A DNA stretch of 64,000 nt, taken from positions 558,001 to 622,000 of the forward strand of contig JAHBBC010000011.1 of the NCBI GenBank assembly GCA_019915015.1. The letters run 5' to 3'. The position numbers and the translations under genes were made by a program. Positions 1-12,160 of this stretch are shown one piece after another (the first letter of the stretch is position 1; every line of letters starts with the position of its first letter). The notes beneath the pieces are model-generated. The model saw nothing but the letters and a program-made list of their open reading frames with translations, was not told the DNA's origin and searched no databases. Source of the stretch: Auriscalpium vulgare. Its lineage: Eukaryota; Basidiomycota; Agaricomycetes; Russulales; Auriscalpiaceae.

Positions 1-904
1 TTGCAGAAACTCTTTCATAACTTGGGCATCCGACTTCTATGGCCATAATGACCTTGACATGGTAGGCGTCCCTCCGACTGAGCTCTTTGAACGTTGATAC
101 ATGGCGCTTCCCCCCAGCTCGAAGTGTAGGCCGAGTTGCAATTGACGCTGTGAAAGCTTCTGACGCGCTGCCCTTGCAGAGGGAATGGTAACATGACGCC
201 GGACGAACAGAAATCTCATTTCACCGCGTGGGCACTCATGAAGTCTCCCTTGCTGATCGGGACGGATGTATGTGCTGTCTTTACTTCTTAGCGTCGGCGC
301 CTCGCTCATGTTATAATAGCTCAGAATCATCGCCAACGAATCGTTGGAGGTCCTGAGCAACCGCGAGATCATAGCTCTGAACCAGGATCCCGTGGTCGGC
401 ACAGCCATATCTCCCTTCAGATGGGGAATCAATGTGCGCCCGACCTTACAGGTCAGAGACATCTGTCTGTGAGACGCTCACATGAGCTGCTGGACAGCCT
501 GACTGGGTGTCGAACTCCACTCATCCAGCGCAATACTGGAGCGGGAAATCGGAGAACGGAACCGTATTCATGCTGGTACGTTGTTCGATCGTATGCAGAA
601 AAGCCCGATTGTGCTTCCCACCGATTGCCCGCAGCTCAACACGCTCAACGTGCCCTCGGACATGTTCTTCAACCTGACTGAGTCCCCGTGGATTCGGGCG
701 GGGCGGCAGTACGCGGTGCGCGACCTGTGGACGCACACTGACAACGGCACGGCTGTGCGAAACTTCACGGCGAGGAATGTGCCGCCGCACGGGGTGGTCG
801 CGCTGCTGCTGCGGGACGTTGACGACGAGCCGGACGGGATCTACCCGCCGTGTGCTGTCCTGGAATGGTGCACGGCCGAGAACGGGACGCGGTATGACGA
901 GTAA
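1..904 (+). CDS. alpha-galactosidase, GH27 family (5' part outside window)
   Basis: C-terminal part of a glycoside hydrolase family 27 enzyme, which releases terminal alpha-galactose from oligosaccharides and galactomannan. Visible family signatures are [15 protein letters not shown], then [18 protein letters not shown] and [11 protein letters not shown], followed by the C-terminal beta-domain ending in GTRYDE and a stop. Exons as I read them: about 7-61, 118-125, 180-267, 320-433, 498-575 and 635-904; the first six bases look like the end of an intron. All introns are 52-64 nt with clean frame continuity. The 8-nt exon 118-125 is needed to encode LEV. The catalytic nucleophile region lies upstream of the window. 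Fungal GH27 enzymes are usually secreted, but the signal peptide cannot be seen here. Confidence 0.9.
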
Positions 905-1393
905 GCTGATGGACAGCGCGTGTTGTGTACGGCAACGCAGTACCCTTGAACGTTTTTTGTACCCTGTAGTAACCCATCGCTACATGGTGGCGGGCATTGT
1001 TCTCCGACGTGACAGCACGCGGCTAGTGTCGCACGCCTCGTCGATCTGCGACCTGACCCGTAGAGGAGCAAGATATAGAGCAAAAATCAGAGGGAAGCAA
1101 AGACTAGCAAAGATTGCGTTGGGGATCCAGTGATGCGAGAGTGAGCGAGACTGATGGATGGGCTTGAGGATGAGGATGGGGACAGTGACGGTCGTCGGGG
1201 AATGAAGCCGCGTGACACTGCCACTGACAGGCGGTTCCTCACGGCCATTTTCTGTTGACCCCGTTTCCTCCTCACTCTTGCCTGCACGCATCCTCGCCTC
1301 GCCCGTTTCTTACGCTCAACGACACAGGCTTAAAGCCTCTCTACTGCTCTCCAGCACCACTCTCTTACCCTACACTCGTTCTACACCTTTGCC
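905..1393. other. intergenic spacer
   Basis: Spacer of about 490 nt between two plus-strand genes. It should hold the 3' UTR of the alpha-galactosidase and the promoter of the next gene. From about 1250 to 1390 it is rich in C and T, as is common upstream of fungal start codons. I see no further gene. Confidence 0.5.
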
Positions 1394-2463
1394 ATGCGTC
1401 TCTCCACCATCCTCGGCGGCTCCCTGCTCGCCGTCTCCGTGCCCTGGCTCGCACTCGCGGACGCCCACGCCCACGCACCCGCCCGTCGCCACCACGAGAT
1501 CGCAAACCGCCCCCGTGGTGACCTCGCCAAGCGTTTCTCCAATGCCGCTTCACTTTCTACGACATCACTACCGGCACGTAAGTCTCCTCGCCCGTATTCG
1601 CATCCCTCCTCGTCTACAGCTGACCGAACCCTCTTCAGCACTGCATGCGGCAAGAACTTTGGCCCGGAAGCCTTTGTGAGTCCAATCGAACGCTTTTGCC
1701 TGCCGTTCTTGCATCTGATGTGATGCATCAGGTGGTCGCTTTGAACAGTGCTGTAAGTAATCGACCAGGACTCCAGCGGTCAAGCGTTGACACCTCTTAT
1801 TACAGCAATTTGGAGGTGGTTACCCCGGTCCCAATTGCTTCAAGAGTATCACCATCTCGTTCGGTGGCAAGAGCACACAGGCTACCATCCAGGACGAGGT
1901 AAGCCTCCTTTGTTCCCACCTTATACCACCACTGACGCCTTTTTTCCCAGTGCCCTGGCTGTCCCTTTGGCGGCCTCGACCTGACCGAGGGACTCTTCAA
2001 ATTCTTTGCACCCGAGTCTGTCGGAGTCCTGATGGGCGAGTGGACCTTCGGCGATGGAGGAGGCGACGACACGCCCACGACGACGGCCAAGCCTGACCCG
2101 CCCAAGACGACGTCGACGCACGTCGACCCGCCCAAGACGACCAGCTCGCCGCCTCCGGCGCCAACCACGACACACACGACGTCGACAACTCCTACGACGA
2201 CGTCGCACTCGTCGACCACCACCACCACCTCCTCGAGCGCGACCACTTCGTCTGCGAAGTCGTCGTCCAGCGCGCCGTCGTCGTCCAGCGCAAGCTCGTC
2301 CGCGGCCGCGACCCCATCGGTGAACGTCAACAGCGGCCCGGCCGCGGGCCTCGCGGAGGAGAAGGGCACGATCGTCAGCACGCCGGAGAACCCCCAGAAC
2401 ATTAACACGATCAACGAGGTGCTCATCAACTTGGGCGGCCTCCTTGTCACTGGTTCGACGTGA
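1394..2463 (+). CDS. secreted double-psi beta-barrel (expansin/barwin-like) protein with Ser/Thr-rich tail
   Basis: The product begins with a hydrophobic signal peptide (MRLSTILGGSLLAVSVPWLA) and a short basic pro-region ending in KR. A double-psi beta-barrel domain of the RlpA/expansin-like type follows, with RFTFYDITTG, ACGKNFGPEAF, VVALN and the paired-cysteine motif DECPGCPFGGLDLT. The tail of about 170 residues is rich in Thr, Ser and Pro, as in cell-wall associated proteins. Exons: 1394-1577, 1639-1675, 1732-1752, 1806-1898 and 1951-2463. The signal-peptide frame and the FTFYD frame differ by one base near 1544-1549: GCCGC stands where GCCCGC would join them. With that base the exon phase fits exactly. 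This is either a sequencing indel or a broken gene. No glucanase activity can be assigned from sequence. Confidence 0.8.
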
Positions 2464-3079
2464 TTTGGCTCGCCTTGGCATGGCATCTCTTCGTGTTGCA
2501 TACAATACTTCCCCACTACAGGACATTGTGATTTTATGCATCGATGCTACGCGGGCAGTCCCTGTCTAACCTATATACCCCCATTTACTATTCAACGGCT
2601 TGTCAATTTTCTTATTGCCTTTTATTCCGTATGTCCTTCGGCTCCTTGTTTGGCAGGTACTTCTTGGTTGTTCGAGGGATCTACTTGTTGGTCGTTCCTT
2701 CGCATTGAGGGAATATACATTCTGCACACAACTACTACCTACAAGTATCGAGAATGACAAGGCGACTTGATCAAGTCCAGCTTGTTGCCGTCTGCGATGT
2801 AAATGTTGACTGCGGTTTTCAACGTGGTCTTCCCACTGACATGTACTCACGGCGAGCACGACAGAACATTGATTTAGCCCAAGTACATGATATAGTTACA
2901 TTGACCCTATAAGTTGCATAAGGGGTCGAGAGAAGTACTCAAACCAAACACATGGCAGAGTACGCCGATATTCGTATTCATATATACAACACAAGCAAAA
3001 ACGCAGAGATGTAAGTTAGCACAGCAAGAAAGAAATTACCAAGTGCATCACAGCGCGATGAGGCAAAGGACGAAGAGGG
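2464..3079. other. convergent intergenic region
   Basis: Tail-to-tail spacer between a plus-strand and a minus-strand gene. It is more AT-rich than its surroundings and presumably holds both 3' UTRs and polyadenylation signals. No coding pattern was recognised. Confidence 0.4.
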
Positions 3080-4188
3080 CTACGCCCTGGTATTCACCAG
3101 CAACACGTTAAGACCCGCTTTCTTAACCTCCTTCACGGGCATCTTCTTGCCCTTCCGCACCTCCTTCACCAGGCTTTGCCGGTTCGGATGCATGACACCC
3201 TGCAGCGCTGCTTGGCCCTGCTCCCGCACCGCGAGGTAGTCGCGTACATTGATGAACGCCTGGCTCTTCAGCAGAAGCTTCGCCTGGCGCAACGTGCGCG
3301 GGAGATCGGGGATGGAGAAGTACGACGGCGCAGACTTCTGTGCGCGCATGGCATTGGAATGCACCTGGAGGCCGAGCTCGAGTATGAGCGCCTGCAGGAC
3401 GAGCAATGAGGAGCCGTTGTTGCCAGCCGCAGGCGGATGATCGAGGTAGCTGTGAAGGCAACGGACAAAAACGTCAATCACCGCAGCGCAGGGCTATAGA
3501 TAGACACGCACTCATTCATGTACTTCCGCGCCTCCACGTATGCGGGCGACTCGGGCTGATCGCCGGCCTCCGAGACGTCGTCGACAACGGTGCGCGCCCC
3601 GAGACCGGTCTCGCTAGCACCGCCTTCCGCGGGTGCGGCGGGCAACTTGGCGGGCTTCGCGGACCGCTTCTTCGTCTTGCGGGGCGTCGCGGGCGGGGGT
3701 GTAGACGTGCCCGTGCGCTCCTGCTTGGGCGAGGCGGGGGGAGAGGGATAGGAGTCACTCGGGGCGGAGCTCGCGAGGGGGCTCTTCGCTCGGCTCTTCT
3801 GCTTCTTCGGAGGAGTCTGCGGCCGAGGGGCATTGGGCTGAGCGGCAGCGGGGGCCGCGCTGGCCTTTGGCTTGCGCTTCTTTGGAGAGGGGCGCGGCGC
3901 AGGCTTCGCGTTCGCGGTGGTGGGGGCCGGGACGAGGGAGAGGGAGGCCAGGGCCTCCTGCAGTTCGCGCTCGGTCGCGGTCGAGCGGCCCTGGCGTGGA
4001 ACGAGGACATACTCGCTGACCTCAGAGCCAGGAGATCCTGGGACGGCAGGGCCGGGGGAGGAGAGGAAGCCGGACGAGGAGAGCGACCAGACGATCTGCT
4101 CATCGTCCGACGAGGGGAGGTCGTCGGCCCACTGGCCAGACGACGGCAAGGAGATGTTGTCGAACGAGGACGCGACGGACAGAGCCAT
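3080..4188 (-). CDS. conserved-looking protein of unknown function
   Basis: Two exons (4188-3512 and 3449-3080) joined by a 62-nt intron give a protein of 348 residues; frame and phase close exactly. The start MALSVASSFDNI was chosen over an upstream in-frame ATG because the extra residues look like 5' UTR. The N-terminal half is acidic and Ser-rich (SSDDEQIVWSLSSS). The middle is a low-complexity Lys/Pro/Ala segment with several KKRKPK-like stretches that could be nuclear localisation signals. The C-terminal 120 residues look folded and helical (NGSSLLVLQALILELGLQVH, LRQAKLLLKSQAFINVRDYL) and end in a basic tail. I do not recognise the family. A nuclear location is inference from the basic clusters only. 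Confidence 0.7.
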
Positions 4189-4836
4189 GGTGGTAAGGTG
4201 AAAAGAGGGGCTGGAGAGCGGCGTTAGAGGTGAAGGGGTGGTTGACGAGATGTCTTGCAGGGTGGGCGGAAGGAGAGGACACGGCACGGATGTCAGGGCG
4301 GGCGGGCGTCGTCAAGTCGACAGTGATTATGATAAGGTGCGCTGTAATTTATAAGGAGAGCGGTGCGGAGGGCAGGAGGAGGAGGAGGAGGAGGAGGAGG
4401 AGGAGGGGAGGCTGGAGGGCAAGGGCGAGGGGCAAGAAACAAAAGGCGTGAGGCCCGCCTCGTTGTGGTCAGAGTCAAGACGCGAGGCTGCATGCGATCA
4501 TCTCTGCCGGCACGCGCCCGGGCCTCCTCCGCCCGCTCAATCTCCTTGCGTCCGACGTCCGTTCCTCGACAGCGTATCTCTCCTGCGCATGCAGGATGCT
4601 CGGACGATCATACATCCACCACGCTGCCATAAGACGTACAAGCCTCCTCACAGTCACGGCCGTCACGGCCGCGCATCGACGAGTCTGCCTTGTCTGCCTG
4701 TCTCTTATGAACGATCTCGCTGCATATTATGTCTTGGAGGTGTTTTTCATTAAAATGTAATATGCCCGCACCGTCCGCGGGCGAATCAATTCACCAGGTC
4801 AACAATATTGCCCGAGAAGCACCGCGCAGGGCCGCC
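4189..4836. other. intergenic region between two minus-strand genes
   Basis: Apart from the AGG repeat I see no structure. It should carry the promoter of the 3080-4188 gene and the 3' UTR of the FMP25-like gene. Confidence 0.4.
4374..4407. repeat. (AGG)n microsatellite
   Basis: About eleven tandem AGG units lie upstream of the minus-strand gene that starts at 4188. On that gene's sense strand it reads as a CCT-type polypyrimidine tract, a common fungal promoter element. It could equally be a neutral length-variable repeat. Confidence 0.85.
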
Positions 4837-6938
4837 TCACGCACATATCCTCCAATAAACCACACTGTTCCCAAACCCAGCGACCGCGACCTGCTCGACC
4901 TCCACGCCCCTCCTCCACGCCCTGCCCTGCGGATCCCGCACGACCGGCGCGCGCACGCGCATCAGCATCAGCCTCTGCCCGTCCGGCCGCACCAGCGTCG
5001 CCGGCACCGCGACGCTCGTGCGCCGCCCGCTGCCGAGCTGGTACTCGTAGTTCGTGCCCCACGCGAGCACGTCGCGTCCGCCGCCGCCGGGCCCCGCGCG
5101 CGCGAGCGTGTCGAGCGTCAGCAGGACGTGCCCGTCGGGTGAGACCGACAGCGCGTGCGGCGTGATCGGCTGCAGGCTGTTCGACGTCTCCGAGTCTGCA
5201 CGGCAGCGCGTAGATTAGCCAGGCTTTTCACGTAAAATGACAGCGGGCGCTGCTCACATTCGAGCAGCCCACTGACGCTCTTCGTGCGGACGGGCGCGCC
5301 CTGTCCACTAGTGAACAATGCGTTGCCGAGTCCGCCATATTGGCCATTCCCGCACGACAGGAGGTCGACGGTCGGGATCGCAGACCCATCGCGTCGCTCC
5401 ACAGTGAAGAACGACAGATCTCCGGCGGCATTGATGTCGATGCACTTCGATAGTGACCCGCGCGCAGTCGACCGCGATAGCACCACTTCTGTGGGCACCG
5501 TGATAGTGTCCAAGACGACATTACCGCCAAGGCCGATTTGGCTGCGGGCCCGCGTGAGCAATACCGCAGCGGGAAAGGTCAAGATCGTACCCAAAATCGT
5601 TTGCACCCCAGCCGAGCACCCTCCCCGTGTCGGTTTTTACGAAACTGCTCCGCCCGCCAGCTGCAATCTGGTCCACCTTCACCTCCTTCAGCGATGGGAC
5701 CTCGAACAGCCGATCAGAGAACCGAAGGCTGGCGTCGTCCACGCCCTGCAAATTCTCCGATACAGGCAATAGGGCTGCCGCGCCCGACGCACTCGAGGAG
5801 GGCAGACGGGCAAGCCGCGAGCTCTTTGCGTACGGGTCCACGACGGCGAGCGGCGTGAGCTCAACGTGAAGCCGTGTATTCTGAGTGGAAGACGACGGAT
5901 CGGGAACGTCGAACTTTCGCAAGCCTAGCTGACCATGCGTGTTCGCATTCTTGTTGATAGGATGGGCAAACGTCCGCCCGGACGAGGTTAGCGCAAGCAG
6001 GTGGTCGCGTCCTGCCGCGATCGATACAAATCTGCCCACGGATATGAAGGGGATGATAAGCTGCGGAGAAGTTCGGGGCGAAATGCGACGCACCTTTCAC
6101 CCCAGGCCAACTTTTGCGAAGGTGCGAGTTCGAGGAAGTCAACACCGACATGTTCGCCCCAGAGCCAGCCTGTGCCCCACCACGAGTCGCTCGACGGTGT
6201 CGGCGCCCCTGGTGACAAGTTTTGTTGCGCTGAACGCGCGGAGGTAACGTAGATTTTCCCTGAAGCGGAGAGCGCGAAGACCCTCGACTCGGTGACCTGA
6301 AGACGGGTGATGTTCTACATGTACAAGTCACGAACGTCAGCACGTGCGGCTCACGACACAGCGGAGTCGTGCGCACCTTCCCTTGCAGTGTCAACGTCGG
6401 CTTCGCACCGCCAGCCCCCGCCGCCGTCGCTGCCGACGAGGACGACGCGTGAAATGAGTCTCCCCACTGATACACGTCCCCCCGCGCATCCACACATGCC
6501 GCGTGCGCGGCATGCATCGCGAGGTCCCGGAGCGCGACGCCCTCCAAAAACGCCACGTCTACCGGCACGCGGAACTGCTCTAACGCGCGTTCGCCAGGCG
6601 ATAGAACGTGCGACCTGCAAACCGCCACATGCACGCATGAGCGCCGCGACTCCTGACGCACATGCGCTGCTTGCTCACCTGTTCGATCCCCACACGAGGA
6701 GCCGCAGCCTGTCGTCTGCCTCCTGCACCTTGTCCACGAGTACGTCTCCTGTGGCATTGGAGGCGGGAGGGGCGTCGTTGTAGATGACTGCTGGCGTCAG
6801 GAGGTGCGCCGCCACGAGTGCGGTGGACACGGCTGCGACAGCTGCTGTTGCCCTGCGCCGTGAGGGTGTGCGGGTAGCCTGCGAGTATTGGCGGCGCAGT
6901 GAGCGCGCGATTGCGGCGTTGGTCGATCTGGAGAGCAT
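4837..6938 (-). CDS. FMP25: FMP25-like mitochondrial RCC1-repeat protein
   Basis: Six exons (6938-6679, 6614-6377, 6314-6094, 6031-5591, 5541-5258, 5195-4837) give a 600-residue protein with no frame problem. The N-terminus is Arg/Ser-rich (MLSRSTNAAIARSLRRQYSQ), like a mitochondrial presequence, followed by one hydrophobic segment (about residues 30-50). RCC1-type beta-propeller repeats follow: LLVWGSNR, DVYQWGDSF, VLGWGANDFGQIGLGG, LLSCGNGQYGGLGN and VLAWGTNYEYQLGSG. In yeast, Fmp25 is an inner-membrane protein required for assembly of respiratory complex III; the same role here is inference from architecture. The start at 6938 was chosen because upstream in-frame sequence lacks a presequence-like composition. 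Confidence 0.85.
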
Positions 6939-8302
6939 GTGGGATTGTTTTGAGGCCAACTCAGAGCGGGATGCCAGAGTCGCGTCGACGGCACGCTTCG
7001 GCCCGCCGCGCCGAGCTGCACTCGGAAGGCATCGCGTGCAAGTGGCGCATAGGGCGCGACATTTTTCCTGCTTTTGACGCGTGCTATAGTCCATTGGACC
7101 GGTGGCGTTTGACTCTGCTTCCGTTTGCCGATCCCCGGTCGTCTGGACCACGAAGATAGGAATTATTATAAGCCCGCGGACACGGCATATCTGAGCGACT
7201 ACCGATTACTCCCGACTGAGAGCTTTGCGCAGCCAGAGCTTTTTACGAGGGCTGGAGTGGTCGGTCAAAAATTCGGATAAAACCAAGTGACTGGGAAGGG
7301 CGCAGTTGGAGACTGGTTGGCTTCTGTCGGCTTGCAGACGGACTTAGGCGGCCGGCTTGACTGGCCTGACGCCGAGGGACAGGACTCACTGCTTCTGCGG
7401 GCTGGGAAAAACAACAGCAGTGAATGATGCATCAAGAAACTGGCCTGATAGAAGCACTCGTGGAAACATATGGCAGGCATACGCATACGAGTAGGACTAC
7501 AAGCAACCACCCATATCCAGTTCGTCGCGTCCAGTGTAACCTCCTCGTGGCAAACAGAAGAGACACGCCTAGGCGCGTTGGATAGGAGACCGAGCAAGGC
7601 CCGAGAGGACCTGATATGACATTAGATCCCGTGTTCACGTCTCGGATGCGACGCGGAAGGGCAGGGTATGTAGGAGCGCAGCTACATTGTGTGTTTCGCA
7701 GGATGAGTGGCGTGCAGGTAGGGCAGAGGGGCCAGGATCTGGAGGACAAAAGGGCCCGGACTGGGGGCCGCAGCGCTGACTAAGGATGACATGGACGGAG
7801 GCTATCCGACGGCTGGGCCTACGCGTTTGTCTCGGGGATCGCTGCGGCGCTGCCAGATCACGAGGCTCAGTCCTGTCTAGATCACACGAGAATTGCCGTG
7901 GGGAATGGAAACGATCATCGGCCCTAGCCCTCCAAGCCCTCTGCCTCGCGGTGCTGTGGCGGCGTATACGGGTGAGCAGCAGTATGAGCGGCTCACGGGC
8001 GGGGTATATGCGCGTGTTTTTGCCGTGGGGAGGAGGTCGGGCGATAAGGGAAGGCGGGGCGGTTATGTCAGGGCTCTGACGGGAGGAGCCGCCTGGGAGG
8101 GAATTTGAAATCAGGAAGGGGCGTGTTCCTAACTTCGTATTCAACCCGCGCGCGTTCCCTTTCTCCTCCTTCCCTTCCTCCCCATCCACCACCACCACCT
8201 CCTCCCTCCCTCCCCCGCCCGTCTACCGCTGCCCCCCCTACCCCATCGCTGGTCGACACCCAATATATTCTCACGACGTACTCTATTAATGATAAAATCA
8301 AT
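6939..8302. other. divergent intergenic region
   Basis: Head-to-head spacer of about 1.36 kb between the FMP25-like gene (minus) and the GDS1/APSES regulator (plus). An AT-rich TTATAATAA-like stretch near 7160-7172, read on the minus strand, could be the TATA element of the former. I see no coding signal; the overlapping reading frames are short and of biased composition. Confidence 0.4.
8155..8225 (+). promoter_or_regulatory. pyrimidine-rich promoter tract
   Basis: A run of about 70 nt made almost only of C and T (with ACC triplets) lies 80-150 nt upstream of the ATG at 8303. CT-rich tracts at this distance are typical around fungal transcription starts. The function is inferred from position only. 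Confidence 0.4.
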
Positions 8303-11300
8303 ATGGCCTCACCACTCCCCGCATCCTTTAACCCCGCCCTCCCGTCCTCGTCCTCCACACACCGCCACTCCTACGGCACACGCATTCGCCAAAATACCTT
8401 CATAAAGCCCTCCGCACGTCTCCGCCAGGCCTCAGACCCCGTCGTCCCCCGCAAGATCAAGCCCGCAGTCGCGCCCGTCCCCAAGCCCGTTGCCGACTCC
8501 ACTGCGCCCTCCCCCCACATGCCCGCCTTCCCCCCACCCGACATCCTCCTTCACCAGGAAGACGCCGCCAGCAAAGTCTTTCTCGCCATAGGCCGTTCCT
8601 TCCTCTCCGTCGTGCGTGCATTTATCTTGTGTCCCTCCCGCACGCGTCTCACCTTCTCCACACCCTCGCTTAGGACAATCGCGCCATGACCATCAAGGAT
8701 CTTGCAGAGATGACGATCAAGTTTGGTCTTTTGTGTCAGAAGTACGTGTTTCCTCCATCTGCCCTCGCGAGACTTTCGCCTCATGCATACCGTAGCGTCT
8801 CTGCCGCCGGTCAAGCCATCACCACCTATATTCGCAATCACATGCAGCGATGTCAGGACCAGCATGATCAACCTCTCCTCCTCCGACACGTTCTCTCTGG
8901 CACGCCCTCCGACGACGATCTGGTCCCGGCCCTCCATTCTCGCTCGGGTGGCGCGCACTGCGCACTTCCCTCGGGGGACAATAGGACGACTAATTTTAGA
9001 AAGGGAACCATGGTCTGGTATCTCAGTCGCGCCGCAGGAGCCCCTTGTCCATTCTCTCGCTCCAGCATACGCCTGTGCGACTACACAGAGAACGGCAAGC
9101 TCGGTGGGACCATCATGGATCCCCGCGAACGGAAGCGGGAGCGAGATAGGAAGCGCAGACAGGAGCAGCAGTGTGGGCAGAAGCGGAAGAGACTCTCGAG
9201 GGCGTGCGCAGACGGGAGCTCAGAGCTCGAGGAGGGTGATTCCACGAGCGAGTCGGAGCAGAGGCCACCTAAGGTGAAGTTGACCCTTCGGCTTAAGCCT
9301 TCACCTCCTGCTAGCTCGCCGTCGCCCTCTACGCACGAGTCGAGTTTCGCAGAGATCATCGATTTGTCCAAAGGCGATGATTCGGACGCGGATGACTCCA
9401 TGTCAGTGGATTCAGACTCATCCGACGACGACTCAGCCGCCTCGCCACCACCATCCCACTTCTTCACGTCTTCTGCCCCCGACAACTCGTACTTCCGTAT
9501 GCCTTCCCCGTCGTCCTTCGCGTCCGGCGACCCTCGCCTTCGCCGCTCGCCGTCTACATCTCAGTCGGAGGCATCCCCGCCTCCCGACACTGATGACTCT
9601 GACGACGACGAGCCGTTCAACAGCTCCATCTCCCACCTACGACGCCACTCTACCGAGCACGCACCCGTCGCGCCATGGGAAGATGACGAGGACGAGATTG
9701 ACTGGGACAACGAGGATGACGATGCCGATGACGAAAGCGGCGATTCCACTTCGCACGCTCCTGGCGGTTCCACCGCCGGTCTGGAAGACGCGGTGCTGGT
9801 CAAGCAGGAGGACGGCGATAGCATCGGCGGGCTACTTGAAGCCTGGGAGGACCACGACACGAACCTCGCGGTCATGGAGGTAGTCACACGGGCCGCGGCA
9901 GAGGCCTTGGATCCTCAGCCTAGCAAAGTGAAGCGTGAGGACCCGGATTCATGGGACCTTGGCGCATCCGGTGCTCCCAGTATTCCAGACCTCGAAGACG
10001 ACCCGCTGCAGATCAAGGAGGAAGACGATGACATTGTCCCTCCTCTGATCACTGCCTTCCTCCCGTCCTTCGACACCGTTGACCCCGAGGTCGTATGCGG
10101 GTCGCCGCTGACACCCTTGTCAGCTTGGTCGCCGGACTCTGAAATCGGCGAACCGAGATGGACATCCCTCCGTCGACCGAGCGAACTACTGTGGAAAGAT
10201 GCAGAGATCTTGGGTCCTGACAGCATCTTGCCGCAAGAGCTGGAGGAGGGGGATTGGGACAGCAAGCGGCCGAAGCAGGAAGGCGAGCTGGCGCCCTCGT
10301 CGCGTGCGCCGTCAGAAGCGCCGTCAGCAATGCCCGACACACCGTCGGCTGATTCTGACGACCCTCAAGAGGACGTGCCGTCAACACCGCCCCCGCTTAT
10401 GTCCTCGCTACCCTCGTGGCGGCCGTCAAGTGCGACGGGGGCTCCTGATCTGCTGGGGTCGCCTGCGGTGCGGCCGTCGTCCGGTCCGGACACCGATGAT
10501 CGGTCCAAGTTACAAGGCGAAGTGGTCGTGGTGCATACATGCGAGCCCTGCACTCCTGCTATCAGTGCAACGCAGCTCGAAGGTGCGTCGGCTGTGCAAC
10601 TGCTTCCATGTCATGCGATCAATACTTACTAACTGCTGTTGTCAGGTGTCTCAGTGTATGAAATGCCCGCAGGGCCATCTCGCCTTCTGCGCCGGATCGA
10701 CACTGACTTCGTCAATATGACCTCCATCATCAACCACATGGGCCTCTCCGCTGTGACGGTGTCGGCACTGCCGAACGCGTGCAATGTACCGCAAGGGTCG
10801 CCGACCGTATGCGGTACATGGGCACCTCTATCAGAAGCCCAAGCCTTCGTGCGGCAGCATCATTCCCCTGACACGAGCCTGGACGTATTCCTATCCGACC
10901 TTCTGTTCGAGCGCTTTCCGATTGCGCTGCAGGACTTCCATCGTTCCAACACGCGTGGCCGCCTGCTGAACAAGTTTGGATCGCAGTTCCAGAGCACGGT
11001 TGATGCGCGGCGGGCGAGCCGCATCCAGGCGCGGCGGGTGGTTCCTGTGAGCGAAACATGTCTCCCGTGGGAGCGGGGGATGTTCTCGTACACGGACATC
11101 GAGGATCATCTCTTGGCCGTGCATCCCTCTCTTGTGCTACCGGAAACCCCGGTGAAGCGACTAGAAGACCTGCTTGTGCCGGAGACACCGCTGAGCCCCA
11201 CAGAGCAGGAGATGTTCCACACGCTGTGCCATATCTCGGCCTGGGAGTCGCCGCCGCAAACGGCCAAGGCGGCGCTGCCGTCCGCAGAGTCCGCGGAGGG

Positions 11301-11478
11301 CGAGTGGGGCACGGAGGACAGGGATGGAGACGACGAGAGACCGGACGATTCCGCAGTGTCGCGGCGGCGCTCGCAGTCGCGCGAGCTACCTCTGCGGCGG
11401 TCCAAGAGGGTCGCTGCGGTGGTGGCGCGGACGCGAACGCGGACAAACAAGAGAGGGTCGAAGGGCACTCTATCTTAA
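8303..11478 (+). CDS. putative transcriptional regulator with GDS1-type winged helix and APSES/KilA-N-like domain
   Basis: Four exons (8303-8611, 8674-8741, 8796-10582, 10646-11478) give a 998-residue protein. Residues about 70-260 resemble the GDS1 winged-helix region (LAEMTIKFGLLCQ, then YIRNHMQRC, ending in MVWYLSRAAGAPCPFSRS). A long acidic, Ser/Asp-rich disordered middle follows with several Lys-Gln-Glu and VKREDPD sumoylation-like sites. Near residue 730 the motif LLRRIDTDFVNMTSIINHMG matches the start of APSES/KilA-N DNA-binding domains; it is followed by DVFLSDLLFERFP. The C-terminus carries a basic nuclear-localisation-like segment (RRSKRVAAVVARTRTRTNKR). A nuclear DNA-binding role follows from the domains; targets are unknown. 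The APSES assignment is less secure than the GDS1 one. Confidence 0.75.
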
Positions 11479-12160
11479 TGGGCGGACGGGTGTCCGCCCC
11501 CAATTACGAGGCTCGGGGACGGAGCCGTCTGCATTCCTTTGCTAATTATCTGGCGGGTATTGAGCCAGCGAACGCTAGAGCAGTATTTCAGTATATGCGC
11601 CTTTATGGTACGTTTAGTGCATCGGCGCTGCCTCCGCCGACGAGAGATACCCATTCTGCCCCGCTCTTTTGCTGTTTCCGCGGGGCAGAGGGGCGTTGTG
11701 TACCACCACTCGATGAATATATGCGTATGAATATGATTCGGAGATTGCGCGCCACATTCCTTGAGCCCGGAATGGAATGTCGGAGCGTGAAATCAGCAAA
11801 GAGCTGAAGACTGGCTGGCGCTGTTGTCGACGGCGGACTCCCCCCTCATTTCTCTTCCTACTTCGTACTATTTACTGGACACTCACGTCCCTACTATAGT
11901 AGCAGCGGGTTCTCTTTTACTTCCGCGCCCCATTTCTTCATTCTTACCCCGTCAAAAGCGGTCAAAACACGGCGACAAGCCCAAGGAACGTCACGACCAT
12001 CCCAGCACATCGTATCCCCCGGGCGGCTCCCCCAACAGCTCAGCCTATATTCACCCTTTCACCCCGCGCATACCTTGCGCTCTGACGTCCGGCCAACGCC
12101 CTCATCCACCCGCACCCAACCTTCAGTAATATCTAATCGTTATTCGTCCTCAAGAGTATA
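11479..12160. other. intergenic region
   Basis: Spacer of about 680 nt between two plus-strand genes, CT-rich towards the downstream ATG. No gene was recognised. Confidence 0.4.

Noticed and set aside
1800..2541. Long minus-strand frames opposite the Ser/Thr-rich tail
   Set aside because: Antisense of a low-complexity ACG/TCG repeat; Val/Asp- or Arg-rich translation with no domain.
3406..4227. 273-codon plus-strand frame opposite the 3080-4188 gene
   Set aside because: Gly/Arg-rich antisense shadow of a GC-rich Ala/Pro/Lys coding exon on the minus strand.
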